Shown here one piece after another: positions 52,658-61,769 of a stretch of 64,000 bases of DNA. The notes beneath the pieces were generated by a model, which was not told the origin of the DNA, did not search any database, and saw only the letters and a program-made list of their open reading frames with translations. The DNA comes from Lysinibacillus boronitolerans JCM 21713 = 10a = NBRC 103108. GTDB lineage: Bacteria; Bacillota; Bacilli; Bacillales_A; Planococcaceae. A program made the translations under genes and the position numbers. The stretch's first letter is position 1; every line of letters begins with the position of its first letter. The DNA lies in NCBI RefSeq assembly GCF_000772935.1, contig NZ_JPVR01000065.1, forward strand, positions 1-64,000, in the 5' to 3' direction.

Positions 52658-54934
52658 ATGATAGCTCTTGCTGTACTGATAGCTACTATTGCGGTATACA
52701 AATCAGTATGGCTACTCATTTTTTTACTGCTACTAGCCCTGTGGCTCATCATAAAAGGTGAGTCACGTTTCCTTGCAATTTTTGTAATAACTAGTGGTCT
52801 ACTAACTTATTTTTTCCTTTCTATCAATCATCTGACGGAACCTTCCCCATTACCGTCAACCTTCCCTATAACTTGGTCAAATGACTATAAAATAAACGGG
52901 CAAAAACTCCGTGGGTTTGCGACAACAACAAATGGCGAAAAACTTTACGTGGTTTATACCTTTTCTTCAGAACAAGAGAAAAATTTTTATGAAAATACCT
53001 CATTAACAGGAATGACATATTTGGCAAAAGGTGAACTTGTGACCCCCTCACCATCTGCACATGCTTATGCCTTTTCCATGTCAACCTATTTAACAAGCAA
53101 AGGAGCAACAGGCGTTGTAGAAATCACGAATTGGCATTATGTAGGAAAACGAACCTCCATCTTCACGATTCTTGCCGAGGTAAGACATAATATGAAAAAA
53201 CATATAGAGAGGACTTTTCCCAAATCGCTTGTAGCAGAGGCTCAAGCACTTCTAATAGGGGTGCAAGATCAGATGGAGGATGAACTGCAGCGTGCCTATC
53301 AAAAGCTCGGTATTACCCATTTATTTGCGATTTCTGGGCTCCATGTCGCGCTGATGTCTTGGCTCTTTTTTGAAGGATTACTTAGAATAAGAATTCGCAA
53401 GGAAATGGCTACTGTCGTGCTATTGATCCTCTTACCTATTTATGGAGTCATTGCAGGTGGAGCACCTTCCGTATGGCGTGCTGTTTCTGTAGTAGAGTTG
53501 ATGCTGCTACTGCGCTTTTTTAAGTGGGTTCTTTCGATGGATGATGCGTTAGCTATTAGCTTTATCGGCTTTGTTTTGCTTGAACCAGGTGTTATTTTCC
53601 AAATTGGTTTTCAACTATCCTATTTAGCAACCGTTAGTCTTATTTATTCTGGTATTATTTTTAAGCAGACAAGAACTTGGCTAGGTCGTTCTTTTTTTAT
53701 CACGTACGTGTGCCAACTGCTCGTTTACCCACCATTACTCCATCATTTTTATGAATTATCTTTATCCTCGTTTTTTGTCAATATTGTTTTTGTTCCACTG
53801 TTTTCCTTTGTTATATTACCATTTAATATTGTAGCCTTTGTGTTATCCTATCTTTCCTTACCACTTGCCAACATCCTATTTGCAGGCTATGAACCACTGC
53901 GTAATTGGCTGACCGAAATAATCTTTAATATGCAAGAGCTCCCTTGGCAATTATGGTCACCAGGTAAACCATCTATTTGGCTGAGCTGCATTGCAATGTT
54001 AAGTGTTTTAGTAAGCTTCTACTATTTGGAAATAAAACGGTTCAGGAAAGCTATGATGGTCCTTGTCATTCCTGCTATTTTGATTCATTTGGCACCCATG
54101 TTGTATAACGAAACGAAGATTACCTTCTTAAATGTAGGACAAGGAGATAGTTTCGTCATTGAATTGCCATTTAGACGGGCAGTTTATGTTATAGACGCAG
54201 GTGGAGTATTGCGCTTTGAGCAGGAATCGTGGAAGAAAGCAGATAGTCCTTATGAGGTAGGGAAGCAAGTTGTCGTGCCATTTTTAAAAGGCAAGGGTAT
54301 ACGAACTATCGATATTTTTATTGCTTCGCATGCGGACGCAGATCATATTGAGGGAGCAGAGGAAGTATTACAAGAGATAAACATAAAGGAAATCCACGTT
54401 ACACCTGGCTCATTGAATGAGCCTTTAATGCATGATTTATGGCAAGAAGCAAATAAGCGCCATATTCCTATTAAAGAAAAAATGAAGGGGACCTCGTGGC
54501 GTGTAGGGGAAACAGATTTTTATTACTTATGGCCTGATGACACCTTTTATGAGGGAAATGATGATTCTCTTGTCCTCTACATGCAGCAAAAGGGGTTTAC
54601 AGCGTTATTTACAGGGGATCTGGAGCAATATGGCGAACAACAGCTGATCAAGCGTTATGGACCTTTATTGGCCAATCTCACATTGCTGAAGGCGGGGCAT
54701 CATGGGAGTAAGACATCGAGCTCAGAAGCCTTTGTCGAGCTGCTGCAACCCCAATTAACCGTTTTTAGTGCAGGTCTTCATAATCGTTATGGTCATCCAC
54801 ATGAAGAAGTAGTACAACGTTTTGTCAGTAGACATTTAGTGACATGGACAACAGGGGTGAATGGATCAATCGAAGTACGTATTCGTGATAATCGCTGGTC
54901 TGTTAACATAAATGAAAAGAGCCTTGTCCAATGA
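52658..54934 (+). CDS. comEC: DNA uptake channel ComEC/Rec2
   Basis: 758 residues. N-terminal membrane helices, an OB/DUF4131-like domain, the Competence domain (about 200-470, GITHLFAISGLHVALMSW) and a C-terminal metallo-beta-lactamase-like domain with SHADADHIEG and KAGHHGSKTSS. It carries single-stranded DNA across the membrane. The ATG is 15 bp after comEB with a weak RBS. A shared terminator with yqzM follows. Confidence 0.95.
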   Translation: MIALAVLIATIAVYKSVWLLIFLLLLALWLIIKGESRFLAIFVITSGLLTYFFLSINHLTEPSPLPSTFPITWSNDYKINGQKLRGFATTTNGEKLYVVYTFSSEQEKNFYENTSLTGMTYLAKGELVTPSPSAHAYAFSMSTYLTSKGATGVVEITNWHYVGKRTSIFTILAEVRHNMKKHIERTFPKSLVAEAQALLIGVQDQMEDELQRAYQKLGITHLFAISGLHVALMSWLFFEGLLRIRIRKEMATVVLLILLPIYGVIAGGAPSVWRAVSVVELMLLLRFFKWVLSMDDALAISFIGFVLLEPGVIFQIGFQLSYLATVSLIYSGIIFKQTRTWLGRSFFITYVCQLLVYPPLLHHFYELSLSSFFVNIVFVPLFSFVILPFNIVAFVLSYLSLPLANILFAGYEPLRNWLTEIIFNMQELPWQLWSPGKPSIWLSCIAMLSVLVSFYYLEIKRFRKAMMVLVIPAILIHLAPMLYNETKITFLNVGQGDSFVIELPFRRAVYVIDAGGVLRFEQESWKKADSPYEVGKQVVVPFLKGKGIRTIDIFIASHADADHIEGAEEVLQEINIKEIHVTPGSLNEPLMHDLWQEANKRHIPIKEKMKGTSWRVGETDFYYLWPDDTFYEGNDDSLVLYMQQKGFTALFTGDLEQYGEQQLIKRYGPLLANLTLLKAGHHGSKTSSSEAFVELLQPQLTVFSAGLHNRYGHPHEEVVQRFVSRHLVTWTTGVNGSIEVRIRDNRWSVNINEKSLVQ

Positions 54935-54949
54935 CCAAGGCCCTTTTCC
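54914..54949. terminator. Bidirectional terminator between comEC and yqzM
   Basis: GAAAAG-GCCTTG pairs with CAAGGC-CTTTTC around a 9-nt loop; overlaps the comEC stop. Confidence 0.75.
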
Positions 54950-54962
54950 TGCATAAGTCCAA

Positions 54963-55100
54963 TTACTGTGATACAAATTCTACTATAGTTGCAATAATAA
55001 ACATTAGCGTGAAAACGCCAAATGATACACCGAAGCCAACACCAGAATCGATGGCATCGTTACGTCGACATTGTATGTTTTTTCCTTCAAATGGATTCAT
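54963..55100 (-). CDS. yqzM: YqzM-family small membrane protein
   Basis: 45 residues: a charged N-terminus (MNPFEGKNIQCRRNDAIDSG) and one membrane segment ending in FVSQ. It matches the YqzM family and lies, as in B. subtilis, between comEC and holA on the opposite strand. RBS GGAGGG at 55105-55111. Function unknown. Confidence 0.9.
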   Translation of the reverse strand: MNPFEGKNIQCRRNDAIDSGVGFGVSFGVFTLMFIIATIVEFVSQ

Positions 55101-55265
55101 TGTTATCCCTCCAATTCTGTTATTTATTATAAGACAACATGGTCATAAAAGCTATATCGAAAAGGTGATTTCCCCGTCTGGCAAGGAATCGACACAATTC
55201 GGTCAAAGACACAAAGGACTATGAAATCATGTATACTAATAGTATTGCTAGATGGAGGGGAAATT

Positions 55266-56276
55266 ATGATTTCAACGGTTTGGAATACAATAAAAAAAGG
55301 TGAGCTTGCACCAGTATATTTGCTTGTTGGTGAAGAAAGCTATTTTATAGATGAAACCATTAAACGTTTAAAAGAGGCAATGGGTCCAGAAGAAGATCTG
55401 GAGATGACTACATTTGATTTAGAAGAAGTACCTGTAGATGCGGTCATGGATGAAGCAGATACCATTCCTTTTTTCTCAGAACGTAAGCTTATTATTGCTA
55501 AAAATGCATCGTTTTTAAAAGCAACCGAGAAAGGGAAGGAAAAAATCGATCATGATGTGAAACGATTGGAAACATGGTTGTCGAATCCTTCTGATTTTTC
55601 CGTAACGGTTTTTATTGCTCCTTATGAAAAATTGGATGAGCGCAAAAAAGTGACTAAAATGATGAAAGAGCATGCATTATTTGTACAAGCAGAAACACCA
55701 AAAGAGCAGGATTTAGCCGTATGGATTCAAGGCATTGTCAAAACACAAGGTAATAGCATTACACAAGATGCTATTGAATTGCTTGTTACGATGGTCGGAG
55801 CCAACATGCTACAATTACAGATGGAAATTGACAAGCTAACCCTTTATTTAGGTGAAGGTGGCGAAATTACAACTTCTTTAGTGGAGGATTTGGTGGCAAA
55901 AACATTAGAGCAAGATGCCTTTAAAATGCTTAACGCATATTTGGCAAATGACTCTGTCGGAGCCTTGTCTATCTATCATGATTTATTGCGACAAAAACAA
56001 GAACCTATTATGTTAGTGGGCTTGCTAGCATCCAATGTTCGTACCATGTCAAATGTTTTTTATTTATTGAAAAAAGGTTATCACCCTCAACAAATCGCTA
56101 AAAATTTAAAAATTCATCCGTATCGCGTCAAACTTATGATTGAGCAACGGCATCGGCCTTCAGAAGAAAATTTGCTACGGGCATTATATCAATTAGCAGA
56201 GGTTGATTTACAGCTAAAATCGTCTGGTGGAAATCGAGAGCGCTATCTAGAGCTATTTTTATTGCGCCAACTATAG
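55266..56276 (+). CDS. holA: DNA polymerase III delta subunit
   Basis: 336 residues, clamp-loader subunit. AAA+-like fold without functional Walker motif, N-terminal GELAPVYLLVGEESYFIDE, C-terminal collar domain. ATG 55266 with GGAGGGG upstream; the frame is open back to 55221 with no RBS. Confidence 0.95.
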   Translation: MISTVWNTIKKGELAPVYLLVGEESYFIDETIKRLKEAMGPEEDLEMTTFDLEEVPVDAVMDEADTIPFFSERKLIIAKNASFLKATEKGKEKIDHDVKRLETWLSNPSDFSVTVFIAPYEKLDERKKVTKMMKEHALFVQAETPKEQDLAVWIQGIVKTQGNSITQDAIELLVTMVGANMLQLQMEIDKLTLYLGEGGEITTSLVEDLVAKTLEQDAFKMLNAYLANDSVGALSIYHDLLRQKQEPIMLVGLLASNVRTMSNVFYLLKKGYHPQQIAKNLKIHPYRVKLMIEQRHRPSEENLLRALYQLAEVDLQLKSSGGNRERYLELFLLRQL

Positions 56277-56282
56277 GCAAAG

Positions 56283-56310
56283 AAAGCTGTCCAATAAGGG
56301 CAGCTTTTTA
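56283..56310 (+). terminator. Terminator of holA
   Basis: AAAGCTG..CC pairs with GG..CAGCTTT, followed by TT. Confidence 0.7.
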
Positions 56311-56321
56311 TGTTCTCTATA

Positions 56322-56364
56322 AAATTAAAAAGATCAGCTACTCCTAATAGAGTATCTGATCCTT
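56322..56364 (-). terminator. Terminator of rpsT
   Basis: On the minus strand GATCAGATACTC pairs with GAGTAGCTGATC, then TTTTTAATTTT. Confidence 0.85.
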
Positions 56365-56371
56365 TAAACAA

Positions 56372-56620
56372 TTACGCTTTTTTAGCAAGGCGAGACTTTT
56401 TACGAGCCGCCGCGTTTTTGTGGATAAGTCCTTTTGAAGCTGCTTTATCTAAAGATTTGAAAGCTGCTTGTAAAAGTTCTTGTTTGTTTTCAGCGTTAGC
56501 AGCAACAGCGTTTTCAGCTTTTTTCACTGTAGTACGCATTGCAGATTTAGCTTGAGAATTAGCAATGTTAGCTTTTTCGTTAACTTTTACGCGTTTAATC
56601 GCAGATTTAATGTTTGGCAT
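56372..56620 (-). CDS. rpsT: 30S ribosomal protein S20
   Basis: 82 residues, basic, helical. Starts [17 protein letters not shown]. The ATG at 56620 has GGAGGTG upstream; an in-frame GTG lies inside that RBS. Between holA and gpr as in B. subtilis. Confidence 0.97.
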   Translation of the reverse strand: MPNIKSAIKRVKVNEKANIANSQAKSAMRTTVKKAENAVAANAENKQELLQAAFKSLDKAASKGLIHKNAAARKKSRLAKKA

Positions 56621-56783
56621 ATATTTCACCTCCTAAATTAGGTACGAGATGATATCTTCTCATTGATTTCTTGTGTCAATACAACAAAAATCATTTTAAC
56701 AAACGCTTGGCCAAATTGCAATAGATAAATGCAAAGAATATTTACTTGACAGTTTGAACAAACTACAGCTTGAGGTGAACTGT

Positions 56784-57800
56784 ATGCAAAATTTTAATTG
56801 GCAACGAACAGATTTAATCGATGAATCAGAAGAGGTAGTTGTCCATCAGACCAAAGAGCAAAAAGAAAAGCTTGAACAATCAAGTGGCATTCAAATTGAA
56901 GATCGGAATGCTGGTAGGGTAAAAATTACAGATGTTCGAGTAGACGCTGAAGGAGAAAAACAAATTGGCAAAAAGGAAGGGCAGTATATTACCCTGTCTG
57001 TCCCAACGCTAACATTAGAAGATCAAGAAGGCTTTGCACAACTTGAGCAAGAATTGCTAGTAAATTTCAAAAAAATGCATGAGGCACTTTCTTGGCAAGA
57101 GGACGATAAAATTTTAATAGTTGGTTTAGGTAATCGCACCATTACACCCGATGCAATAGGTCCCTATTTAATTGACCATTTGCATGGTTTAGATGTCATT
57201 GATGAAAAATTTGTCATGTATGCTCCTGGGGTAACAGGACAAACAGGCTACGAAACAGGTGAGTTTGTGGCTGCTATTGCTGAGCGTCTGCAACCGAAAT
57301 TAATCATTGTAGTAGATGCACTTGCTACAAGAGCGAGTAATCGACTCTGTAAAACCATTCAATTAACTGATACAGGCATCCATCCAGGTTCAGGAGTAGG
57401 CAATCAACGGCAAGAAATTTCCTATGAGATGCTTGGCATTCCCGTAACAGCAATAGGGATCCCTACTGTAGTAGATGCACCTGTATTAATTGCGGATGCG
57501 GTAGAAACAATGCTACGTTCGATAGCTGCTCGTGTAGCTGAACGCAGTAAACCGTCATCAAAGCTTTCATTATCCTCATGGCAACCAGATATCAACAAGG
57601 AACTGGATATGACATTAGTACAACCTATATTTGGAGAATGGGCGACATGGACGAAAGAGGAGCGGCAGCAGCTGTTTGAGGAAACCTTCGCTGGCTCCCA
57701 CACACAACTGATGGTTACACCAAAAGAAGCAGACTATTGGATTGATCGCTATGCAAAATTAGTGGCTTCTATGCTAATGAATTGGGCAAGTGATTTATAA
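56784..57800 (+). CDS. gpr: Spore germination protease Gpr
   Basis: 338 residues, aspartic-type protease that degrades small acid-soluble spore proteins at germination. It is made as a zymogen; NFNWQRTDLIDE near the N-terminus fits the auto-processing site. Core VGLGNRTITPDAIGP and conserved DALATR segments are seen. ATG 56784 with TGAGGTGA upstream; an upstream in-frame start at 56754 lacks an RBS. Expression from a forespore sigma-G promoter is expected but I did not find a clear one. Confidence 0.94.
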   Translation: MQNFNWQRTDLIDESEEVVVHQTKEQKEKLEQSSGIQIEDRNAGRVKITDVRVDAEGEKQIGKKEGQYITLSVPTLTLEDQEGFAQLEQELLVNFKKMHEALSWQEDDKILIVGLGNRTITPDAIGPYLIDHLHGLDVIDEKFVMYAPGVTGQTGYETGEFVAAIAERLQPKLIIVVDALATRASNRLCKTIQLTDTGIHPGSGVGNQRQEISYEMLGIPVTAIGIPTVVDAPVLIADAVETMLRSIAARVAERSKPSSKLSLSSWQPDINKELDMTLVQPIFGEWATWTKEERQQLFEETFAGSHTQLMVTPKEADYWIDRYAKLVASMLMNWASDL

Positions 57801-57926
57801 AATAATGAAGAAACAACGCTTAGAGTAGACCTTCTAAAACACGCTTATTTATGCGTAAAACAAGAAATTTATTTTCGTTCTAATTAACATCCCCCCTCCA
57901 TACGATATGGGGAGGAGGGTGTGACT

Positions 57927-58775
57927 TTGCTAAAAAAACTACAATGGTCATTTGGTATATTATTGTTCTTTTTCGTATTACCTGTCATTGCTGGGCAACT
58001 TCCGTTCAACAAGCAAGCATCGACTCCGATCAAACAATCAGAAGATAAGCAAGTCGTGTTTGCTGCTACCAATTTAGCTGAACAAAGTGTACTGGAACAA
58101 ACGAAAGAACCTGAACCAGATCAAGCCCTAGACCCGGACCCATTTAAAGTGTTAGTGTTATTTACCCATACGCATGAAGCATATGAACCTATGGTGAAAG
58201 CAGTGAGTGGTAAGGTAGCGACTTCTCATGAAACGGTCAATATTATGAGCCTGAAGGATAAGATTGTGAATCATTTTAATGTAAATGGTTTAAAGACGGA
58301 TGTTCTTGATGTAGATATTATGAAGAAATTACAAGAAGAAGGTAAAGGCTATCATGAATCTTATAATGTGATGAGGCCATATTTAAGTAAGCATTTAGAA
58401 ACAAATAATTATGATTTAATAGTTGATTTACATCGTGACTCATTAAAACATGATCTTACAACGATCTCATATAATGGGGAAAATTATGCGAAAATCGCTA
58501 TTGTTGTTGGGGCAGAACATGCTAATTACCGCTGGAATACAGCCTATGCTGAAAGTTTATCATCCACACTAAACGCCATCGTTCCAAAAATTTCCAAAGG
58601 GGTTATTTCTAAAAGTGGTGATGGGGTTGATGGGCGATACAATCAGGATTTAGCAAAGCAAATGATGATTATTGAGATTGGTGGAATTGGTAATACTGAG
58701 GAAGAGGTTAATCGTACGATTGCTGTAATTGGTAAGGCAATATCAAAAGCGTTTGTCAATGATTCAACAAAATAG
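57927..58775 (+). CDS. spoIIP: Stage II sporulation protein P
   Basis: 282 residues, shorter than B. subtilis SpoIIP (about 400). One N-terminal membrane segment, a short linker, then the amidase/endopeptidase domain with VLVLFTHTHEAYEP, LIVDLHRDS and MMIIEIGGIGNT, which hold the zinc and catalytic residues. It acts in septal peptidoglycan removal during engulfment. TTG 57927 fits the GGAGGAGG RBS; GTG 57921 is too close. Confidence 0.93.
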   Translation: MLKKLQWSFGILLFFFVLPVIAGQLPFNKQASTPIKQSEDKQVVFAATNLAEQSVLEQTKEPEPDQALDPDPFKVLVLFTHTHEAYEPMVKAVSGKVATSHETVNIMSLKDKIVNHFNVNGLKTDVLDVDIMKKLQEEGKGYHESYNVMRPYLSKHLETNNYDLIVDLHRDSLKHDLTTISYNGENYAKIAIVVGAEHANYRWNTAYAESLSSTLNAIVPKISKGVISKSGDGVDGRYNQDLAKQMMIIEIGGIGNTEEEVNRTIAVIGKAISKAFVNDSTK

Positions 58776-58788
58776 ACCAATCATATTA

Positions 58789-58821
58789 AAAAGTGGGACT
58801 CTTGTGGGCTCACTTTTTTAA
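58789..58821 (+). terminator. Terminator of spoIIP
   Basis: AAAAAGTG pairs with CACTTTTTT around a G-rich loop. Confidence 0.65.
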
Positions 58822-59367
58822 TATTGTATGATAATAAAATTTCCAGAAATAATTCTCATTAATTGTCTTTCCATTGCTTCATTCTTGTCTTATAATTTTC
58901 AAGTTGGCTCGCGAATTTCATGATAAAACGTTAAATGAAGGCATATGCAAATAAAGCAAACTTACTTTTGGAGTATATACCATTTTTGGGAATGCCTCTA
59001 TAGCAAATATACATATGAATTTTTAGAAGACTAAAAATGATAACGTTTCATTTTTCTCTCAAACTTTTATCGTATTTCAATCGTCAAACATATAAGTGAA
59101 TAAGCAAAAATAATAGAGAGGGGATGGTTATCAATCCAAAAGGTTTATTACGTGACAACAGGTTTTATCTTGATGCAGAAGGGAATACCTTCAAAAAGCG
59201 ATACTCCTTGTAGCATTTGGATGTAACTAACATCATTTAACCAAAGTCGTGTGCGGTTATTACAGATTGTGACAGCGCTTTTAGATTGACTTCTACTTTG
59301 TACAGCTAGAAAAAACCAACACATTATACCGAAACGAAATTGAGAGATTATTGAAGGAAGGAATAGT
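58822..59367. other. Gene-free segment upstream of the O-acetyltransferase
   Basis: About 545 bp with no supported gene. yqxA would lie here in B. subtilis. A minus-strand open stretch at 59148-59378 has no RBS and overlaps the next gene start. AT-rich; no repeat or clear promoter found. Confidence 0.5.
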
Positions 59368-61263
59368 ATGTCAGGCAAGTCATTAAATCATCGTTATATT
59401 CCTGGACTAGACGGGATTCGAGCATTGGCTGTATTAGCAGTTATTGCTTATCATTTTAACTTCAGTTGGGCTAGAGGTGGCTTTTTAGGAGTAGATATCT
59501 TCTTTGTATTATCGGGCTATTTAATCACCTCTACCATCTTACCTTTAAAGGGCAATCAATTAACAGTCAGCCTAAAGAAATTTTGGGTGGGACGATTTAG
59601 AAGGCTACTACCAGCTGCCTACGTTATGATTGTTACATCATTTGTTTGGGCAATGCTCTTTCATAAAGAGCTTCTCCATACTTTGCGCGGGGATGCATTG
59701 TCCTCCATTTTTTATTCAAGTAATTGGTGGTTCATTTTTCATAAACTCTCTTATTTTGATAGTTTCGGTTCTCCATCACCTTTAAAAAACCTATGGTCAT
59801 TAGCTATTGAAGAACAATTTTACTTGATTTGGCCATTGCTCTTAATGATTGGACTTTTTGTTGTTAAAAAACAAAATAAACTAGCAAATATCATCTTTTG
59901 TGGTGCCCTTTGTTCAGCATTCGTAATGGCGTTACTCTATCAGCCAGGCGCTGATCCTAGTCGTGTTTATTATGGAACGGACACACGTTGTTTTGAATTA
60001 TTAATAGGCTGTTGGCTAGCACTCGTTTGGCCTATGAAAAGATTATCTTCTCAAAAATTATCAGCGAACCATGTGAAGAAACTAAATACGATGAGTTTCA
60101 TTGCACTTACTATTTTTTTAGTAAGCATAGTGTATGTGGATGAATATCAATCCTTTCTTTATAGAGGAGGCATGTTTTTATTTTGCTTGAATGCTGCTGT
60201 TTTGATTGCATGTATTTCTCATCCAGTCAGCATACTAGGAAAAATATTAGCATGGAAGCCATTATGTTGGATAGGCTCTCGTTCATACGGCATTTATCTA
60301 TGGCATTATCCTGTCATGGTTTTAGGGACACCCATTCATGAAATTGGTAATCCTTCCCATTGGCGAATATTCCTGCAGCTTTTACTAATCCTGATGATTG
60401 CAGAGCTATCCTATCGCTTCATTGAGATGCCCATCCGGAAAGAAGGGTTCCGAGTCTATTGTCAAAAATATCTGATTTGTAATAAAAACAAGTGGGGAAG
60501 CCTTACTTTTCCACGAAAAATATCAACGGTTATGGTTCCTCTTTTTCTGCTTGTATTTTTCACAGGCATGACAGGTGTAGTGGGTGAAAGTCAGCAAAAC
60601 CCATCTAAAACGCTGCCAACAACGATAAAAATTAATGGCGATGAGCCTACACCCAATCTGAACAAGCAGGACAAACAAGCTGAAGCCTCAACAGACAAGC
60701 CTTCTCAAAGTAAGGAAGAGGGAGTAGAGGATGTTCAGGAGATAGAAACGCCTAAGCAAGAAGAAAATAACACCATTATAGAGCCTGAAAAAGATGAGTT
60801 TTATCGTGGCATACTAGCCATTGGTGACTCCCTAATGATTGATATTGCACCGAGCTTACATAATATGTATCCGACTATTACAATCGATGGAAAAATAGGC
60901 CGTCAAGTTTCGCAAGCTGTAAAACTTGCACCAAATTATGCAAGTTTTAATCAACCTAATCATGCAGTCATTCTACAATTGGGGACAAATGGTTATTTTA
61001 CGACTGACCAAATGGATGCACTCCTTGAAGCTTTTTCAAATGCCGATATTTATTTAGTGAATACACGTGTGCCGCGATCTTGGGAAGCAAAGGTGAATGA
61101 AGCTTTACTGCAAAAAGCACAGGAACATGAGCGAATAACACTAATTGACTGGCATGCAGCAGCAATCAATCACCCTGAATACTTTGCCCCTGACGGTGTA
61201 CATTTAGAGAAAAAAGGGATAGAAGTTTTAACAAAGCTCATTCAACAATCCTTAAATAAATAA
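59368..61263 (+). CDS. OatA-like peptidoglycan O-acetyltransferase
   Basis: 631 residues. N-terminal acyltransferase-3 membrane domain (about 1-360, starting YIPGLDGIRALAVLAVIAYHF) with about ten segments; a charged Glu/Lys-rich linker (about 410-475); a C-terminal extracellular SGNH esterase-like domain with GDS at 486-488, GTN in QLGTNGYF and catalytic DGVH at 609-612. The layout equals OatA, which O-acetylates MurNAc and gives lysozyme resistance. Substrate is inferred from the family. Placed between spoIIP and lepA, not a usual partner. Confidence 0.88.
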   Translation: MSGKSLNHRYIPGLDGIRALAVLAVIAYHFNFSWARGGFLGVDIFFVLSGYLITSTILPLKGNQLTVSLKKFWVGRFRRLLPAAYVMIVTSFVWAMLFHKELLHTLRGDALSSIFYSSNWWFIFHKLSYFDSFGSPSPLKNLWSLAIEEQFYLIWPLLLMIGLFVVKKQNKLANIIFCGALCSAFVMALLYQPGADPSRVYYGTDTRCFELLIGCWLALVWPMKRLSSQKLSANHVKKLNTMSFIALTIFLVSIVYVDEYQSFLYRGGMFLFCLNAAVLIACISHPVSILGKILAWKPLCWIGSRSYGIYLWHYPVMVLGTPIHEIGNPSHWRIFLQLLLILMIAELSYRFIEMPIRKEGFRVYCQKYLICNKNKWGSLTFPRKISTVMVPLFLLVFFTGMTGVVGESQQNPSKTLPTTIKINGDEPTPNLNKQDKQAEASTDKPSQSKEEGVEDVQEIETPKQEENNTIIEPEKDEFYRGILAIGDSLMIDIAPSLHNMYPTITIDGKIGRQVSQAVKLAPNYASFNQPNHAVILQLGTNGYFTTDQMDALLEAFSNADIYLVNTRVPRSWEAKVNEALLQKAQEHERITLIDWHAAAINHPEYFAPDGVHLEKKGIEVLTKLIQQSLNK

Positions 61264-61266
61264 AAT

Positions 61267-61313
61267 AAAAAAGGTCAGTATACACAGTTTTATCTGCGTA
61301 GCTGACTTTTTCT
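61267..61313 (+). terminator. Terminator of the O-acetyltransferase gene
   Basis: AAAAGGTCAG-TAC-CAG pairs with CTG-GTA-CTGACTTTTT, imperfect in the middle. Confidence 0.65.
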
Positions 61314-61710
61314 ATATCTTAGAAAGGGAACTATTTGCTCTACCTATATTTATTCTATTAGTTGTTCCTGTATGGTAAGCTTGATATTTGATCTGTTCCA
61401 TTATGTGGAAGATGGTGCGGTGTCCATTCTTTCTTTTACTAATCATAGTTTAGGTTTATAAAAATGGGATTGTGTTCACGCTTTTTAGCAATATGGATGA
61501 TGATATCTTTTGGAGATAGCGTGCTTTTTCTTGGTTGATCAGGCGAGAATCTCTCCTCATGTCGAGTAGACGCATTTTCATTTCAACTGCTACACATCGA
61601 GTACCACTATATCTGATTTGCCTGCATTTATATACTTAATACTGTAAAATTTAAAAACGTCATGGAACACTGAAAGTATTGATATTATAGGCTTTCAAGT
61701 CTAGTTGCTG
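61314..61710. other. Gene-free segment upstream of lepA
   Basis: About 400 bp without a convincing gene on either strand. Minus-strand open stretches of 40-45 codons around 61320-61580 lack RBS and resemble nothing I know; they may be remnants. The lepA promoter begins at 61711. Confidence 0.5.
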
Positions 61711-61740
61711 TTGTACTTTGCGTTATGTTCATAGTATAAT
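61711..61740 (+). promoter_or_regulatory. Promoter of lepA
   Basis: TTGTAC (61711-61716), an 18-bp spacer and TATAAT (61735-61740). Confidence 0.7.
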
Positions 61741-61769
61741 TCATTATAGTTTAATTAGGAGTGGAAAAG

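Noticed and set aside
54931..55224. Plus-strand open frame after comEC
   Set aside because: It lies antisense to yqzM, which has family similarity, an RBS and conserved position; the plus frame has none of these.
58845..58865. Fur-box-like AATAATTCTCATTAATT
   Set aside because: Only part of the consensus is matched and no iron-related gene is nearby.
59148..59378. Minus-strand 76-codon frame upstream of the O-acetyltransferase
   Set aside because: It overlaps the O-acetyltransferase start and has no RBS; no family is recognised in the product.
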